Shown here: positions 24,262-33,947 of the stretch, piece after piece | How the letters are laid out: each line of letters begins with the position of its first letter | Numbering within the stretch: the first letter of the stretch is position 1 | Source of the DNA: Lachnospiraceae bacterium | GTDB lineage: Bacteria > Bacillota > Clostridia > Lachnospirales > Lachnospiraceae | DNA length: 64,000 nucleotides | Reading direction: 5' to 3' | Assembly: GCA_015057625.1 (NCBI GenBank) | Contig: SVDZ01000002.1 | Coordinates: 190,865-254,864 of the forward strand | Made by a program: the position numbers and the translations under genes | Notes under the pieces: generated by a model | The model's input: the letters and a program-made list of their open reading frames with translations, nothing else | Told to the model about the DNA's origin: nothing | Databases searched by the model: none

Positions 24262-26376
24262 ATGAATAACAAAACTAAGGAGAAGGTTGTGAAAAAATAT
24301 TTTGAAAATGATTTTAAAAGGTTTATTATCAAATTGCTTATTGTGGTGGTGGTTTTAGAAGTATTTCTGTTTAACTACAAAAGCCATACAATTAATATTT
24401 TCAACAGAGGAAAATATAATCAAAAGTATATTACTGTGAATAATGCAGAAATATCCGGGCTTGAGGAAAATGGTGGTGGAACATACACAATGGAGGGGGA
24501 AAATGCAAAAATTATCTTTGATATTGACAGTGATGTAAAAACCATGAGATTAGATGCCGGATATATTTCTAAAGATAAGAAAAATCTTGAACTTGAAGCA
24601 GAAATAAAATATTCCTATGTTGGATATACTGACTTTAGAGTTAATCACAAATCATTTTATATAATGAATACGGATAAAAGAACGCAATATGTAACCTGTG
24701 CGTCTCCGGTCGGAATAAAGCAGATTTGTGTTGAAATTAAAGCGGACAAAAGTAGTGAACTAAGAATACATGGATTTTCAGTAAATGAAGATATACCATT
24801 CCATTTTTCTGTTGCCAGAGTGCTGTTTTTGCTGCTGTTTTTTAGCGCACTTTATCTGCTTATGACTTATCCGGCTTACAGAAAGCCAATGGTAGGTAAT
24901 TGCAACTCACAGGAGGCTGCAATAATTGCGGTAATGTTTTTCTTTTTGATTCTTATTATGGGAGTATTTAAAATATATGCCGACCCGGACACGAATTATT
25001 GGAAGCAGACCCAGGGAAACCAGATTACTCAGGAAATTGTAGATGCGCTTGAAAGCGGACATACGTATTTGACAGATGAAGTACCACAAGAATTGCTGGA
25101 ACTTGATAATCCGTATGACTGGTTCGAGAGAATGGATAAAGATGTGAAGGAAAAATGGGATCATCTTTTGTTTGAAGGAAAATATTATTCCTATTATGGA
25201 ATAGGTCCTGTTATCACGCTTTTCCTTCCGTATCATTTGATTACCGGTTATTATTTCTCAGCAGATTTAGCTTGTTTTATATTTACCACTTTAGGAAGTC
25301 TGTTCCTTGGAATGGCATATCTTGAAATAATAAGAAAGTGGTATAAGAAACTTCAGTTTAGAATGGTGCTCTTAGGCTTGGTTTGTATCGAGGCGGCATC
25401 TTCGATACTTTTTAGTGTCAGAGTAACTAATTTTTACGAAGTTGCCCAAAGCTCGGGCTTTTGCTTCCTGACTATTGGCTTTTATCTGATATTAAGAAGC
25501 AATATTCTTACAAAAGAAAAAATAAGATATGGATGTATGTTTTTATCTTCGGTATTTATGTCTCTTGCGGTGTTATCGAGAGCGCTTCAGGCTCTTTACG
25601 CTATCGTGATTGTAATGTGGGCGGTTTATGGATTTTTCTTTGTCCACAAAAATATGAATATAAAAGAGAAAATAAAATATATTATGTTGTTTTCAGCGCC
25701 GTATGCTTTCTTTGGAATAATCCAGATGGCATACAATTACGCAAGATTTCATAATCCGTTTGAATTTGGAATTTCTTACACTCTGACTATTTATGATTAT
25801 CAGCATATACAGATATCCCTTGGACTTGTTATGATAAGTGTAGTGAATTTCCTGTTTACCCTTCCGGTAATCAATTCACAGTTCCCATTTGTTCATGGAA
25901 ATATGGATTTCCTTGGGGTTAACGGATATTATTTTGTGGCGATTAACTGTGCTTACGGATTGTTTGCAACATTTGTCCCTGCAGTATCGTTACTTTATAT
26001 GCCAAAAGTTGCAAAGAAATTAAGCAAGGAGGATAAACTGAAATTTGGCCTGTTGTATTTTGTGCCGGGAATCTTGATTCCGCTTGCAATCGTTATGCTG
26101 ACCTGGGATTACGGATATTGTATGAGATATGGCCCTGACTTTGCATGGCAGATGGTACTTGCCATTCTGATGTTTATATTCTTTGTATATCAGAAAATTA
26201 AAAATAAAACTGTTAAAAAATGGTTATTTGGATTGATGATGATTTGCACAGTTTGGTGTTTATATTCAAATCTGTGTTATATCATTTCAGATAATCCGGT
26301 AAAAATTGCCGGAAATCATGCTACATACGCTGATGTGTACAGTAAAATACAGAATCTTGTTCAATTCTGGAGATAG
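24262..26376 (+). CDS. Large polytopic membrane protein, GT-C glycosyltransferase-like, function unknown
   Basis: A 704-aa protein not firmly recognised. One transmembrane helix at about residues 21-38 is followed by an extracytoplasmic beta-rich domain (about 45-190). Then come 10-12 transmembrane helices (about 193-700) with a loop at about 240-310 containing TYLTDEVPQELLELDNPYDW and FEGKYYSYYGIGP. Loop-plus-helices topology resembles lipid-linked-sugar glycosyltransferases of the GT-C type, but no diagnostic DD/DE motif could be assigned with confidence. Its place between a D,D-carboxypeptidase gene and murE suggests an envelope role. This is inference. Confidence 0.6.
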   Translation: MNNKTKEKVVKKYFENDFKRFIIKLLIVVVVLEVFLFNYKSHTINIFNRGKYNQKYITVNNAEISGLEENGGGTYTMEGENAKIIFDIDSDVKTMRLDAGYISKDKKNLELEAEIKYSYVGYTDFRVNHKSFYIMNTDKRTQYVTCASPVGIKQICVEIKADKSSELRIHGFSVNEDIPFHFSVARVLFLLLFFSALYLLMTYPAYRKPMVGNCNSQEAAIIAVMFFFLILIMGVFKIYADPDTNYWKQTQGNQITQEIVDALESGHTYLTDEVPQELLELDNPYDWFERMDKDVKEKWDHLLFEGKYYSYYGIGPVITLFLPYHLITGYYFSADLACFIFTTLGSLFLGMAYLEIIRKWYKKLQFRMVLLGLVCIEAASSILFSVRVTNFYEVAQSSGFCFLTIGFYLILRSNILTKEKIRYGCMFLSSVFMSLAVLSRALQALYAIVIVMWAVYGFFFVHKNMNIKEKIKYIMLFSAPYAFFGIIQMAYNYARFHNPFEFGISYTLTIYDYQHIQISLGLVMISVVNFLFTLPVINSQFPFVHGNMDFLGVNGYYFVAINCAYGLFATFVPAVSLLYMPKVAKKLSKEDKLKFGLLYFVPGILIPLAIVMLTWDYGYCMRYGPDFAWQMVLAILMFIFFVYQKIKNKTVKKWLFGLMMICTVWCLYSNLCYIISDNPVKIAGNHATYADVYSKIQNLVQFWR

Positions 26377-26385
26377 AGGTGGTTT

Positions 26386-27861
26386 ATGAAACTTAGCAAA
26401 TTACTGGAAAAGATGGAATACACAGTTGTCTGTGGAGATGACAACTGTGAAGTAAATGAATTGGTGTACGATTCCAGAAAAGTTGAAGCAAATGATGTGT
26501 TCGTATGCATTAAAGGCGCAGCCTTTGACGGACACAAATATATTCAACAGGTTGTTGATAAAAAAGCAACAGCTGTTATCGTTATGGACGATGTTGCAGC
26601 TATGGAAGGCGTAACAATTATTAAGGTGGAGGATACTAGACTTGCTTTGGCATATATGTCTGCAGCATTTTTTGGATATCCCGCGGAAAAACTTACCACT
26701 ATAGGTATCACAGGAACTAAGGGAAAGACAACAACGTCATATATGGTAAGACAGGTCCTTGAAAATGTTGGAATTAGTACAGGACTTATCGGTACGATAG
26801 AGACCATAATTGGTGAGGAAAAGATACCTTCAGTAAACACTACACCTGAATCCTATATTGTTCAACAGACTTTTGCCAAAATGGTCGAAAAAGGGATAAA
26901 ATGTGTTGTTATGGAAGTGTCTTCACAGGGGCTGATGCTCCACAGAGTTTCAGGTTTTACATTTGATTACGGTATATTTACAAACATTGAACCGGATCAT
27001 ATCGGACCTAATGAACACAAGGATTTTGAAGATTATCTTCACTGTAAGAGTATGCTTTTGAAACAGTGCAGACACGGAATTGTGAACGCAGATGCAAAAC
27101 ATCTGGATGAGATTCTTGAAGGGCATACCTGTGATTTAGAAACCTATAGTATTGATAATGAGTCTGACCTTAAGGCAGAAAATATCAAACTGTTTAACAG
27201 ACCTGGATTTTTGTGCTGCTCATACAATACAAAAGGACTGATTGATATTGATGTGGAGATACATGTTCCGGGAAAATTCAGTGTATACAATTCTATGTGT
27301 GCGCTTGCTATATGCAGACATTTTACAGATGATAAAGAAAAAATACAGAAAGCTCTATTGTCTGTATCAGTAAAGGGAAGAGTGGAAATAATTAAAGTGT
27401 CTGACAGATTTACACTTATGATTGATTACGCTCACAATGCAATGAGTCTTGAGAGTCTTCTCAACACGCTGAAAGAATATAAGCCTAACAGAATTGTTAC
27501 ATTGTTTGGTTGCGGAGGAAACAGATCTAGAGACAGACGTTTCCAGATGGGTGAGACATCTGCAAGATTGTCAGATTTTACGATAGTTACATCGGATAAC
27601 CCTAGAAATGAAGATCCGATGGCTATTATAGCTGACATTGTCACAGGAATAGAGAAAGTGGGAGGAAACTATGCTACAGTTCCTGACAGAAAAGATGCCA
27701 TTAGATATGCTATATTGAATGCAAAAGATGGTGATGTAATCGTTCTTGCAGGAAAAGGACATGAGGATTATCAGGAAATAAATGGTGTTAAGCATCATAT
27801 GGACGAGAGAGAACTTATAGGAGAAGTAATCTTAGAGCCAGAGGTTAAAGAAGTACTATAA
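26386..27861 (+). CDS. murE: UDP-N-acetylmuramoyl-tripeptide synthetase MurE
   Basis: An ATP-dependent cytoplasmic ligase that adds the third amino acid to UDP-MurNAc-dipeptide. 491 aa, with ATP loop GITGTKGKTTTS at about residues 107-118, the carbamylated-Lys region, and FGCGGNRSRDRR in the C-terminal domain. TSDNPRNEDP at about residue 403 carries the DNPR motif that marks meso-diaminopimelate-adding enzymes, so the peptidoglycan is probably mDAP type. It lies 9 bp after the membrane protein gene, with AGAGGTGG as RBS. Confidence 0.95.
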   Translation: MKLSKLLEKMEYTVVCGDDNCEVNELVYDSRKVEANDVFVCIKGAAFDGHKYIQQVVDKKATAVIVMDDVAAMEGVTIIKVEDTRLALAYMSAAFFGYPAEKLTTIGITGTKGKTTTSYMVRQVLENVGISTGLIGTIETIIGEEKIPSVNTTPESYIVQQTFAKMVEKGIKCVVMEVSSQGLMLHRVSGFTFDYGIFTNIEPDHIGPNEHKDFEDYLHCKSMLLKQCRHGIVNADAKHLDEILEGHTCDLETYSIDNESDLKAENIKLFNRPGFLCCSYNTKGLIDIDVEIHVPGKFSVYNSMCALAICRHFTDDKEKIQKALLSVSVKGRVEIIKVSDRFTLMIDYAHNAMSLESLLNTLKEYKPNRIVTLFGCGGNRSRDRRFQMGETSARLSDFTIVTSDNPRNEDPMAIIADIVTGIEKVGGNYATVPDRKDAIRYAILNAKDGDVIVLAGKGHEDYQEINGVKHHMDERELIGEVILEPEVKEVL

Positions 27862-27885
27862 TTTTGAAAGAGGTAGACGGAAAAT

Positions 27886-29772
27886 ATGTGTGGAATATGT
27901 GGATTTGCCGGCGAGGTAAAAAACAGTAGAGATGTTCTGAAAAAAATGATGGACAAAATTGCTCACAGAGGACCTGATGATGAGGGTATGTATGTGGATG
28001 ATTATGTGGCAATAGGGCACAGAAGACTTAGTATTATTGATTTAAATCACGGTGCTCAGCCTATGTACAATGAAACCGGAGACATAGCTATTGTTTTTAA
28101 TGGAGAAATATATAATTACAAAGAAATAAGAGATGAACTTATTGCAAAGGGACATTCATTTGCAAACGATTCAGATACAGAGTGTCTTATTCACGGATAC
28201 GAGGAGTACGGTACAGAACTTCTCACAAAACTCAGAGGAATGTTTTCTTTTGTTATCTGGGATTCTGAAAATAAAACAATGTTTGGAGCAAGAGATTATT
28301 TTGGAATCAAACCATTTTACTATTCAATGATAAATGATGTTTTGGTTTTCTCATCTGAGACAAAGAACATTATCGAGTTTCCAGGATTCAAAAAAGAGGT
28401 TAACGAGGAGGCTCTTGAACAATATCTTAGTTTTCAGTATTCCGTGCTTCCTGAGACATTTTTTAAGGGTGTGTACAGATTACCGGCAGGTCATTATATG
28501 ATTTACAAGGATGGCAGACTTGACATTCAGAGATATTTTGATCCAATGATGGAACCTGCTGAAGATGGTAATCTTGAAGAAACAGTACAGGAAATTGAAA
28601 AAGTTGTTAAGAATACAATTGATGCCCATATGATTGCCGACGTAGAAGTTGGTTCATTATTGTCCAGCGGAGTAGATTCAAGTTATGTTGTATCAGAATT
28701 CCCGGGACAAAAGACATTTACGGTTGGATTTCTTGATAAAAACAGCAAGTACAATGAAATTGGATATGCAGAGAGTCTGGTAGATGAACTGGGCAAGGAA
28801 AATTACAGCAAAAACATAGATAGCGACGAATATTTTGATATTATTCCGACGGTTATGTATTATATGGACGAGCCTTTGGCAGATCCTTCATGTATAGCAT
28901 TGTACTTTGTCGATGAAGTTGCGTCAGATTATATAAAAGTGGTACTTTCAGGAGAGGGCGCTGATGAATTCTTTGGTGGGTATAATATATATCATGAGCC
29001 AATTTCTCTTGCAGGGTATCAGAAACTTCCAAAAGCAATCAGAAAAGCAATTGCCGCAATTGCAAAGAAGATGCCTGATATCAAAGGAAGAGATTTCCTT
29101 ATCAGAGGAAGCAAGACGGTGGAGGAGAGATTTATTGGAAATGCCAATATGTTCTCGGTAGAAGAGAGAGAAAAACTTCTCAAGAATGCACCGACACATG
29201 TGGCGCCAAAAGATATTGTGGCTTCCACATATGAAAAAGTTAAGGACTTAAACGATATTGCAAAAATGCAGTATATAGATACAAATTTCTGGCTTCAGGG
29301 TGACATTCTTCTGAAAGCAGATAAGATGAGTATGGCTCATTGCCTTGAATCAAGGGTACCTTTCCTTGATATTGAAGTGTTTAATTATGCAAAAACACTT
29401 CCTATCGATTTTAGATGCAACAAAGAAGCTACAAAGAGAGCATTCAGAATAGCAGCTAAGAAGCATTTGCCTGAAGCTACTGCAAACAAGAAAAAACTGG
29501 GATTCCCCGTTCCTATCAGAGTGTGGCTTAAAGAAGAAAAATACTATAATCAGGTTAAAGAAGTGCTTACAGGAAAGGCTGCAGAAAAATATTTTGACAC
29601 AGATATACTTCTAGGTTTGTTGGAAGATCATAAAAACGACAAGGCTGATAACAGCAGAAAAATATGGACAGTGTATGTTTTCCTTGTTTGGTATAAAGTA
29701 TTTTTTGAGGACGAGAAGTTTGTGCCAAAGAATCACGAGAGAATTGAAAACAGAGTAAATAAAGCAGTTTAA
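27886..29772 (+). CDS. asnB: Asparagine synthase (glutamine-hydrolysing)
   Basis: Makes asparagine from aspartate, glutamine and ATP. 628 aa in two domains: the N-terminal Ntn glutaminase beginning with Cys2 (MCGICGFAG) and the synthetase domain with the PP-loop SSGVDSSYV at about residue 260 and SGEGADEFFGGY at about 355. The Cys directly after Met fixes the start, with AGAGGTAG upstream. It follows murE by 24 bp, so cotranscription with the envelope genes is likely. No T-box leader was found. Confidence 0.95.
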   Translation: MCGICGFAGEVKNSRDVLKKMMDKIAHRGPDDEGMYVDDYVAIGHRRLSIIDLNHGAQPMYNETGDIAIVFNGEIYNYKEIRDELIAKGHSFANDSDTECLIHGYEEYGTELLTKLRGMFSFVIWDSENKTMFGARDYFGIKPFYYSMINDVLVFSSETKNIIEFPGFKKEVNEEALEQYLSFQYSVLPETFFKGVYRLPAGHYMIYKDGRLDIQRYFDPMMEPAEDGNLEETVQEIEKVVKNTIDAHMIADVEVGSLLSSGVDSSYVVSEFPGQKTFTVGFLDKNSKYNEIGYAESLVDELGKENYSKNIDSDEYFDIIPTVMYYMDEPLADPSCIALYFVDEVASDYIKVVLSGEGADEFFGGYNIYHEPISLAGYQKLPKAIRKAIAAIAKKMPDIKGRDFLIRGSKTVEERFIGNANMFSVEEREKLLKNAPTHVAPKDIVASTYEKVKDLNDIAKMQYIDTNFWLQGDILLKADKMSMAHCLESRVPFLDIEVFNYAKTLPIDFRCNKEATKRAFRIAAKKHLPEATANKKKLGFPVPIRVWLKEEKYYNQVKEVLTGKAAEKYFDTDILLGLLEDHKNDKADNSRKIWTVYVFLVWYKVFFEDEKFVPKNHERIENRVNKAV

Positions 29773-29831
29773 ACAGATAAATCCGCAAAAGATGGAGGTG
29801 AGACTTCGTTTTTTGCGGATTATTTGTCTGT
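29773..29831 (+). terminator. Bulged hairpin after asnB, probable terminator
   Basis: ACAGATAAATCCGCAAAA (29773-29790) pairs, with a small bulge, with TTTTGCGGATTATTTGTCTGT (in two parts, TTTTGCGGAT at 29811 and TATTTGTCTGT at 29821). The T-run after it is interrupted, so strength is uncertain. Confidence 0.5.
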
Positions 29832-29987
29832 TGAAGTAAATTTTTTGTAAAAAAAGTGCTTGCTAAAAACGGATAAAATGTTACAATTATAATCGGCGTA
29901 AATTGGATTATTTATCAGCCAAAAAAGACTTAATATATTTAAATAAGCCTTAAAAAATATATAAATATAAAAATGGAGGACTGTTTT

Positions 29988-31445
29988 ATGAGCTCAACAG
30001 CAAAAGTTTCAGCGAGAGAAAGAATTGAATCTTTACTCGATGACAACAGCTTTGTTGAAATCGGGGCATTAGTAACTGCCAGAAGTACAGATTTCAACAT
30101 GCAGACAAAAGAGACACCAGCTGACGGTGTAATTACCGGATATGGTGTTATCGATGGCAAATTAGTATACGTTTACAGTCAGGATTCATCTGTTCTTGGA
30201 GGATCAGTTGGCGAGATGCATGCTAAGAAGATTATCAACATCTACAATCTTGCAATGAAAATGGGAGCACCTGTTATTGGTTTACTTGACAGTGCAGGAT
30301 TGAGATTGCAGGAGGCAACTGACGGACTTAACGCTTTCGGAAGAATTTATCTTAAGCAGACAATGGCTTCAGGTGTTGTTCCACAGATTACAGCAGTATT
30401 TGGAAATTGCGGTGGTGGATTAAGTGTAATACCTGCATTATCTGACTTTACATTTATGGAATCAGAGAAAGCAAAACTATTTGTAAATACTCCAAACTCA
30501 ATTAAGGGTAACAGAGAAGATCTTTGCAATACTGCAGGAGCACAGTTCCAGAGTAGTGAAGCAGGTTTGGTTGATTTTATCGGAACTGAAGCAGAGATTT
30601 TTGAGTCAATCAGAGAACTTGTATCAATGCTTCCTTCAAACAACGAGGAAGATGCAGATTTGGGTTCATGTGAAGATAATCTTAACAGAGCATGTACAGG
30701 TATTGAAAACTGCGTTGAGGATACAAAACTTGCAGTTGAAAATATTGCAGATGATCACATTGTTTTAGAATTAAAAGAAAATTTTGCACCTGAGATGCTT
30801 ACAGCATTCATCAGATTAAACGGAGCAACAGTTGGTGTTGTTGCTAATAGAACAAAGATTTATGACGAAGAAATGAAAGTTGCTGCTGAGTTTGAAGATA
30901 AACTTACAGTTGACGGATGTGAAAAAGCAGAAGAATTCATAAGATACTGTGATGCTTTCAATATCCCTATACTTACACTCACAAACGTAACAGGATATGA
31001 AGCATCATGTAAATGTTCAGAAAAGAGACTTGCAAAAGCTACAGCTAAGTTAGTATATGCATATGCAGATGCTACAGTAGCAAAAGTAAATCTTATTATC
31101 GGAAATGCTTTCGGAAGTTCATACATAACTATGGGTTGCAAGGCACTTGGAACAGATGTTGTTTATGCATGGCCTAACGCAAAAATTGCTATGATGGATG
31201 CAAAGAATGCAGTTTCAATTATCTACGCAGATGAAATTGAAAAATCTGATGATGCTGCAGCTAAAATTGCTGAGAAGACTGCTGAGTACAACGAACTTCA
31301 GTCAAGTGTTAACAGCGCTGCTGCACACGGATATATCGACAGTATTATTGAGCCTGCTGATACAAGAAAGTATTTGATTGGAGCTTTTGAGATGTTATAC
31401 ACAAAAAGAGAGGAACGTCCAATTAAAAAACACTCAACAATATAG
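29988..31445 (+). CDS. Acyl-CoA carboxyltransferase subunit (MmdA/PccB-like, divergent)
   Basis: A crotonase-fold carboxyltransferase of 485 aa, related to the alpha subunit of methylmalonyl-CoA decarboxylase and the 12S subunit of transcarboxylase. It starts like the family (SARERIESLLDDNSFVEIG) and has YSQDSSVLGGSVGEMHAKKI and LLDSAGLRLQEA. The first oxyanion-hole region reads FGNCGGGLSVIPALSDF where PccB/MmdA usually have G-P-C-A-G-G; the second is NAFGSSYITMGCKALGTD. ATG 29988 is placed by GGAGG at 29975-29979. It is first of a five-gene Na+-decarboxylase operon. The CoA substrate is unknown. Confidence 0.85.
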   Translation: MSSTAKVSARERIESLLDDNSFVEIGALVTARSTDFNMQTKETPADGVITGYGVIDGKLVYVYSQDSSVLGGSVGEMHAKKIINIYNLAMKMGAPVIGLLDSAGLRLQEATDGLNAFGRIYLKQTMASGVVPQITAVFGNCGGGLSVIPALSDFTFMESEKAKLFVNTPNSIKGNREDLCNTAGAQFQSSEAGLVDFIGTEAEIFESIRELVSMLPSNNEEDADLGSCEDNLNRACTGIENCVEDTKLAVENIADDHIVLELKENFAPEMLTAFIRLNGATVGVVANRTKIYDEEMKVAAEFEDKLTVDGCEKAEEFIRYCDAFNIPILTLTNVTGYEASCKCSEKRLAKATAKLVYAYADATVAKVNLIIGNAFGSSYITMGCKALGTDVVYAWPNAKIAMMDAKNAVSIIYADEIEKSDDAAAKIAEKTAEYNELQSSVNSAAAHGYIDSIIEPADTRKYLIGAFEMLYTKREERPIKKHSTI

Positions 31446-31456
31446 GAAGGTGGTAA

Positions 31457-32341
31457 ATGAAAATGTCGAAGAAATTACGTTTATTATTTAGCCTTGCTTC
31501 TTTAATGATTATTATGTGTTTTTCAGCTTCACTTGTTATGGGTGATGAAGTTGCAAACGAAGAAGTTGCAGCTCAGGAAGCCGATGGTGACCAGGTCTCT
31601 GGAGAAGACATGTTCGGAGATTATTACCAGGAAGAACAAACAACAAATGTTGATGATACAATTATGTACTCAAAAGGAAGAGTGTCTCTCTCTCAGTTAA
31701 AGCAGGTGTCTGATTCGATTATTAATCAGATTCCTCAGCTTTCTGCATTGTCTGAGGAAGAACTTGATTATCTTGTTGAATACTACGGAAATCAGACAGA
31801 CTTCTATGAGAACTATAAAACAGCAGTTGTTGATGGAAACTACGGCGAGTATGTATCAGCTGATGTAATGAAAGTAGTTGAACTTAAAGAAGAAGGAAAA
31901 GAAAATGATTTGCAGCTCGTTACAAGAATGCATTTTAAGAATGTAGATGCAGATTTTATCGTGGATGTAACAGTTTATGATAACCTTGGTCCAATAACAA
32001 AGAGCGCACATTTTAAAGCAATTGAAGATGAAAGCCTTGCAACAAAGATGAAATCAGCAGGTGCTAACACACTTATGGGAATGGGAACAGTATTTGTAGT
32101 ACTTATCGTTATGATGCTTATCATTTCATGTTTCTCAATTATCCCTAAAATTCAGAATGCTTTTGCAAAAGGTAACAATGAAGGCGATTCAAAGGTTGCA
32201 ACAGATGGTGATAGTACAACGGAAACATCAGGAAATTTGGCGGATGACGGTGAATTGGTTGCAGTTATTGCCGCAGCTATTGCTGCAAGTGAAAATACAA
32301 CAACAGATGGTTTCGTTGTAAGATCTATCAGAAGAAGATAA
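31457..32341 (+). CDS. OadG/MmdD-like small-subunit protein with large N-terminal domain
   Basis: A 294-aa single-pass membrane protein. Signal peptide at about residues 1-29, then an acidic linker and an extracytoplasmic domain (about 70-190), one transmembrane helix at about 200-225 (LMGMGTVFVVLIVMMLIISCF), and a Ser/Thr/Ala-rich cytoplasmic tail ending SIRRR. The GMGTVFVVL helix is the mark of decarboxylase gamma subunits, which assemble the complex and are normally only 80-120 aa. The added outer domain is unusual. It lies 11 bp after the carboxyltransferase and before the biotin protein. Confidence 0.75.
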   Translation: MKMSKKLRLLFSLASLMIIMCFSASLVMGDEVANEEVAAQEADGDQVSGEDMFGDYYQEEQTTNVDDTIMYSKGRVSLSQLKQVSDSIINQIPQLSALSEEELDYLVEYYGNQTDFYENYKTAVVDGNYGEYVSADVMKVVELKEEGKENDLQLVTRMHFKNVDADFIVDVTVYDNLGPITKSAHFKAIEDESLATKMKSAGANTLMGMGTVFVVLIVMMLIISCFSIIPKIQNAFAKGNNEGDSKVATDGDSTTETSGNLADDGELVAVIAAAIAASENTTTDGFVVRSIRRR

Positions 32342-32369
32342 ATAATATTTGATAAATGGAGGAATAAAA

Positions 32370-32732
32370 ATGAAGAGTTATACAATTACAGTTAACGGAA
32401 ATGTATATGATGTTACAGTTGAAGAAACAGGCGCAAGCGCATCTGCTCCAGTAGCAAGAAAAGCGGCACCTGCACCAAAGGCAGCACCTGCACCAAAGGC
32501 AGCAAGCGCAGGAGCAGGATCAGTAAAGGTTAGTGCACCAATGCCTGGTACAGTTAAGGCAATCAACGTTAGCGTTGGAGATGCAGTTAAGAAAGGTGAT
32601 ACTATCTTAGTATTTGAAGCTATGAAAATGGAAAATCAGCTTGTAGCTCCACAGGATGGAACAGTTGCATCAATCGATGTTGCAGTTAATGACAGTTTTG
32701 AAGCAGGCGTTTCAATCGCTACATTAAACTAA
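32370..32732 (+). CDS. Biotin carboxyl carrier protein of the decarboxylase complex
   Basis: A 120-aa biotin carrier. The C-terminal biotinyl domain has the EAMKMEN motif with biotinylated Lys86. A flexible Ala/Pro-rich linker (repeated APAPKAA units at about residues 32-46) precedes it, and the first 20 residues form a short beta strand region. It carries CO2 between the carboxyltransferases and the beta subunit. GGAGGA at 32358-32363 marks ATG 32370; an upstream in-frame TTG at 32349 is unlikely. Confidence 0.95.
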   Translation: MKSYTITVNGNVYDVTVEETGASASAPVARKAAPAPKAAPAPKAASAGAGSVKVSAPMPGTVKAINVSVGDAVKKGDTILVFEAMKMENQLVAPQDGTVASIDVAVNDSFEAGVSIATLN

Positions 32733-32781
32733 TTCCGGATAATAAAATCCTGAATACTACAAATAATTTTGGAGGTACAAT

Positions 32782-33930
32782 ATGAATTTCGCAGATACAA
32801 TAGGAAATCTGATACATCAGACTGCGTTTTTTAATCTCACATGGGGAAATTATGTTATGATCGCAGTTGCATGTTTTTTCCTATATTTGGCAATTAGAAA
32901 AGGTTATGAACCATTACTTTTGGTTCCTATCGCTTTTGGTATGCTTTTAGTAAACATGTACCCGGACATTATGATTTCACCGGAGGAAGCAGGAAACGGA
33001 ACAGGCGGTCTTTTGCATTACTTCTTCTTACTTGATGAGTGGAGTATTTTACCATCACTTATCTTCATGGGAGTTGGTGCCATGACAGACTTTGGTCCGC
33101 TTATCGCAAATCCAAAGAGTTTCCTTCTCGGAGCTGCGGCACAGTTTGGTATTTACTCAGCATATTTCTTGGCAATCTTCATGGGATTTGGTGGAAAGGC
33201 AGCGGCTGCCATTTCTATCATCGGTGGAGCTGACGGCCCTACATCAATCTTCCTTGCAGGTAAGCTTGGACAGACAGATCTTATGGGACCTATCGCGGTG
33301 GCAGCATATTCTTATATGTCATTAGTTCCGATTATTCAGCCACCTATCATGAAGCTTCTTACAACAGAAAAAGAACGTAAGATTAAGATGGAACAGCTCA
33401 GACCTGTTTCAAAATTAGAGAAAATATTATTCCCTATCGTTATTACAATCGTTGTAGTAATGGTACTTCCAACTACAGCACCACTTGTTGGTATGCTTAT
33501 GCTTGGAAACTTATTCAGAGAATCAGGAGTTGTTAAACAGCTTCAGGAAACAGCATCAAATGCCCTTATGTACATCGTAGTTATCTTACTTGGTACATCA
33601 GTTGGTGCAACAACAAGTGCAGAGGCATTCCTTAATGTAAGTACATTAAAAATCGTACTTTTAGGTTTAGTTGCATTTGCTGTAGGAACAGCAGCCGGAG
33701 TTCTTTTCGGTAAGCTGATGTGTTTATTCACAGGAGGAAAAGTAAATCCGCTTATTGGTTCTGCCGGTGTATCAGCAGTACCAATGGCAGCCAGAGTATC
33801 ACAGAAGGTTGGTGCCGAGGCAGATCCTACAAACTTCCTTTTGATGCACGCTATGGGACCTAACGTTGCCGGAGTTATCGGAACAGCGGTTGCTGCCGGT
33901 ACATTTATGGCTATTTTCGGAATTAAATAA
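32782..33930 (+). CDS. oadB: Na+-translocating decarboxylase beta subunit
   Basis: The membrane pump subunit that decarboxylates carboxybiotin and exports Na+. 382 aa, about ten transmembrane segments. Family signatures include GAMTDFGPLIANP (with the key Asp), the re-entrant segment IIGGADGPTSIFLAGKL (GGADGPT is diagnostic), and MHAMGPNVAGVIGTAVAAG at the C terminus. GGAGGTACA precedes ATG 32782. It is the fourth gene of the operon. Confidence 0.96.
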   Translation: MNFADTIGNLIHQTAFFNLTWGNYVMIAVACFFLYLAIRKGYEPLLLVPIAFGMLLVNMYPDIMISPEEAGNGTGGLLHYFFLLDEWSILPSLIFMGVGAMTDFGPLIANPKSFLLGAAAQFGIYSAYFLAIFMGFGGKAAAAISIIGGADGPTSIFLAGKLGQTDLMGPIAVAAYSYMSLVPIIQPPIMKLLTTEKERKIKMEQLRPVSKLEKILFPIVITIVVVMVLPTTAPLVGMLMLGNLFRESGVVKQLQETASNALMYIVVILLGTSVGATTSAEAFLNVSTLKIVLLGLVAFAVGTAAGVLFGKLMCLFTGGKVNPLIGSAGVSAVPMAARVSQKVGAEADPTNFLLMHAMGPNVAGVIGTAVAAGTFMAIFGIK

Positions 33931-33947
33931 TTTAGGAGGACAATCTA

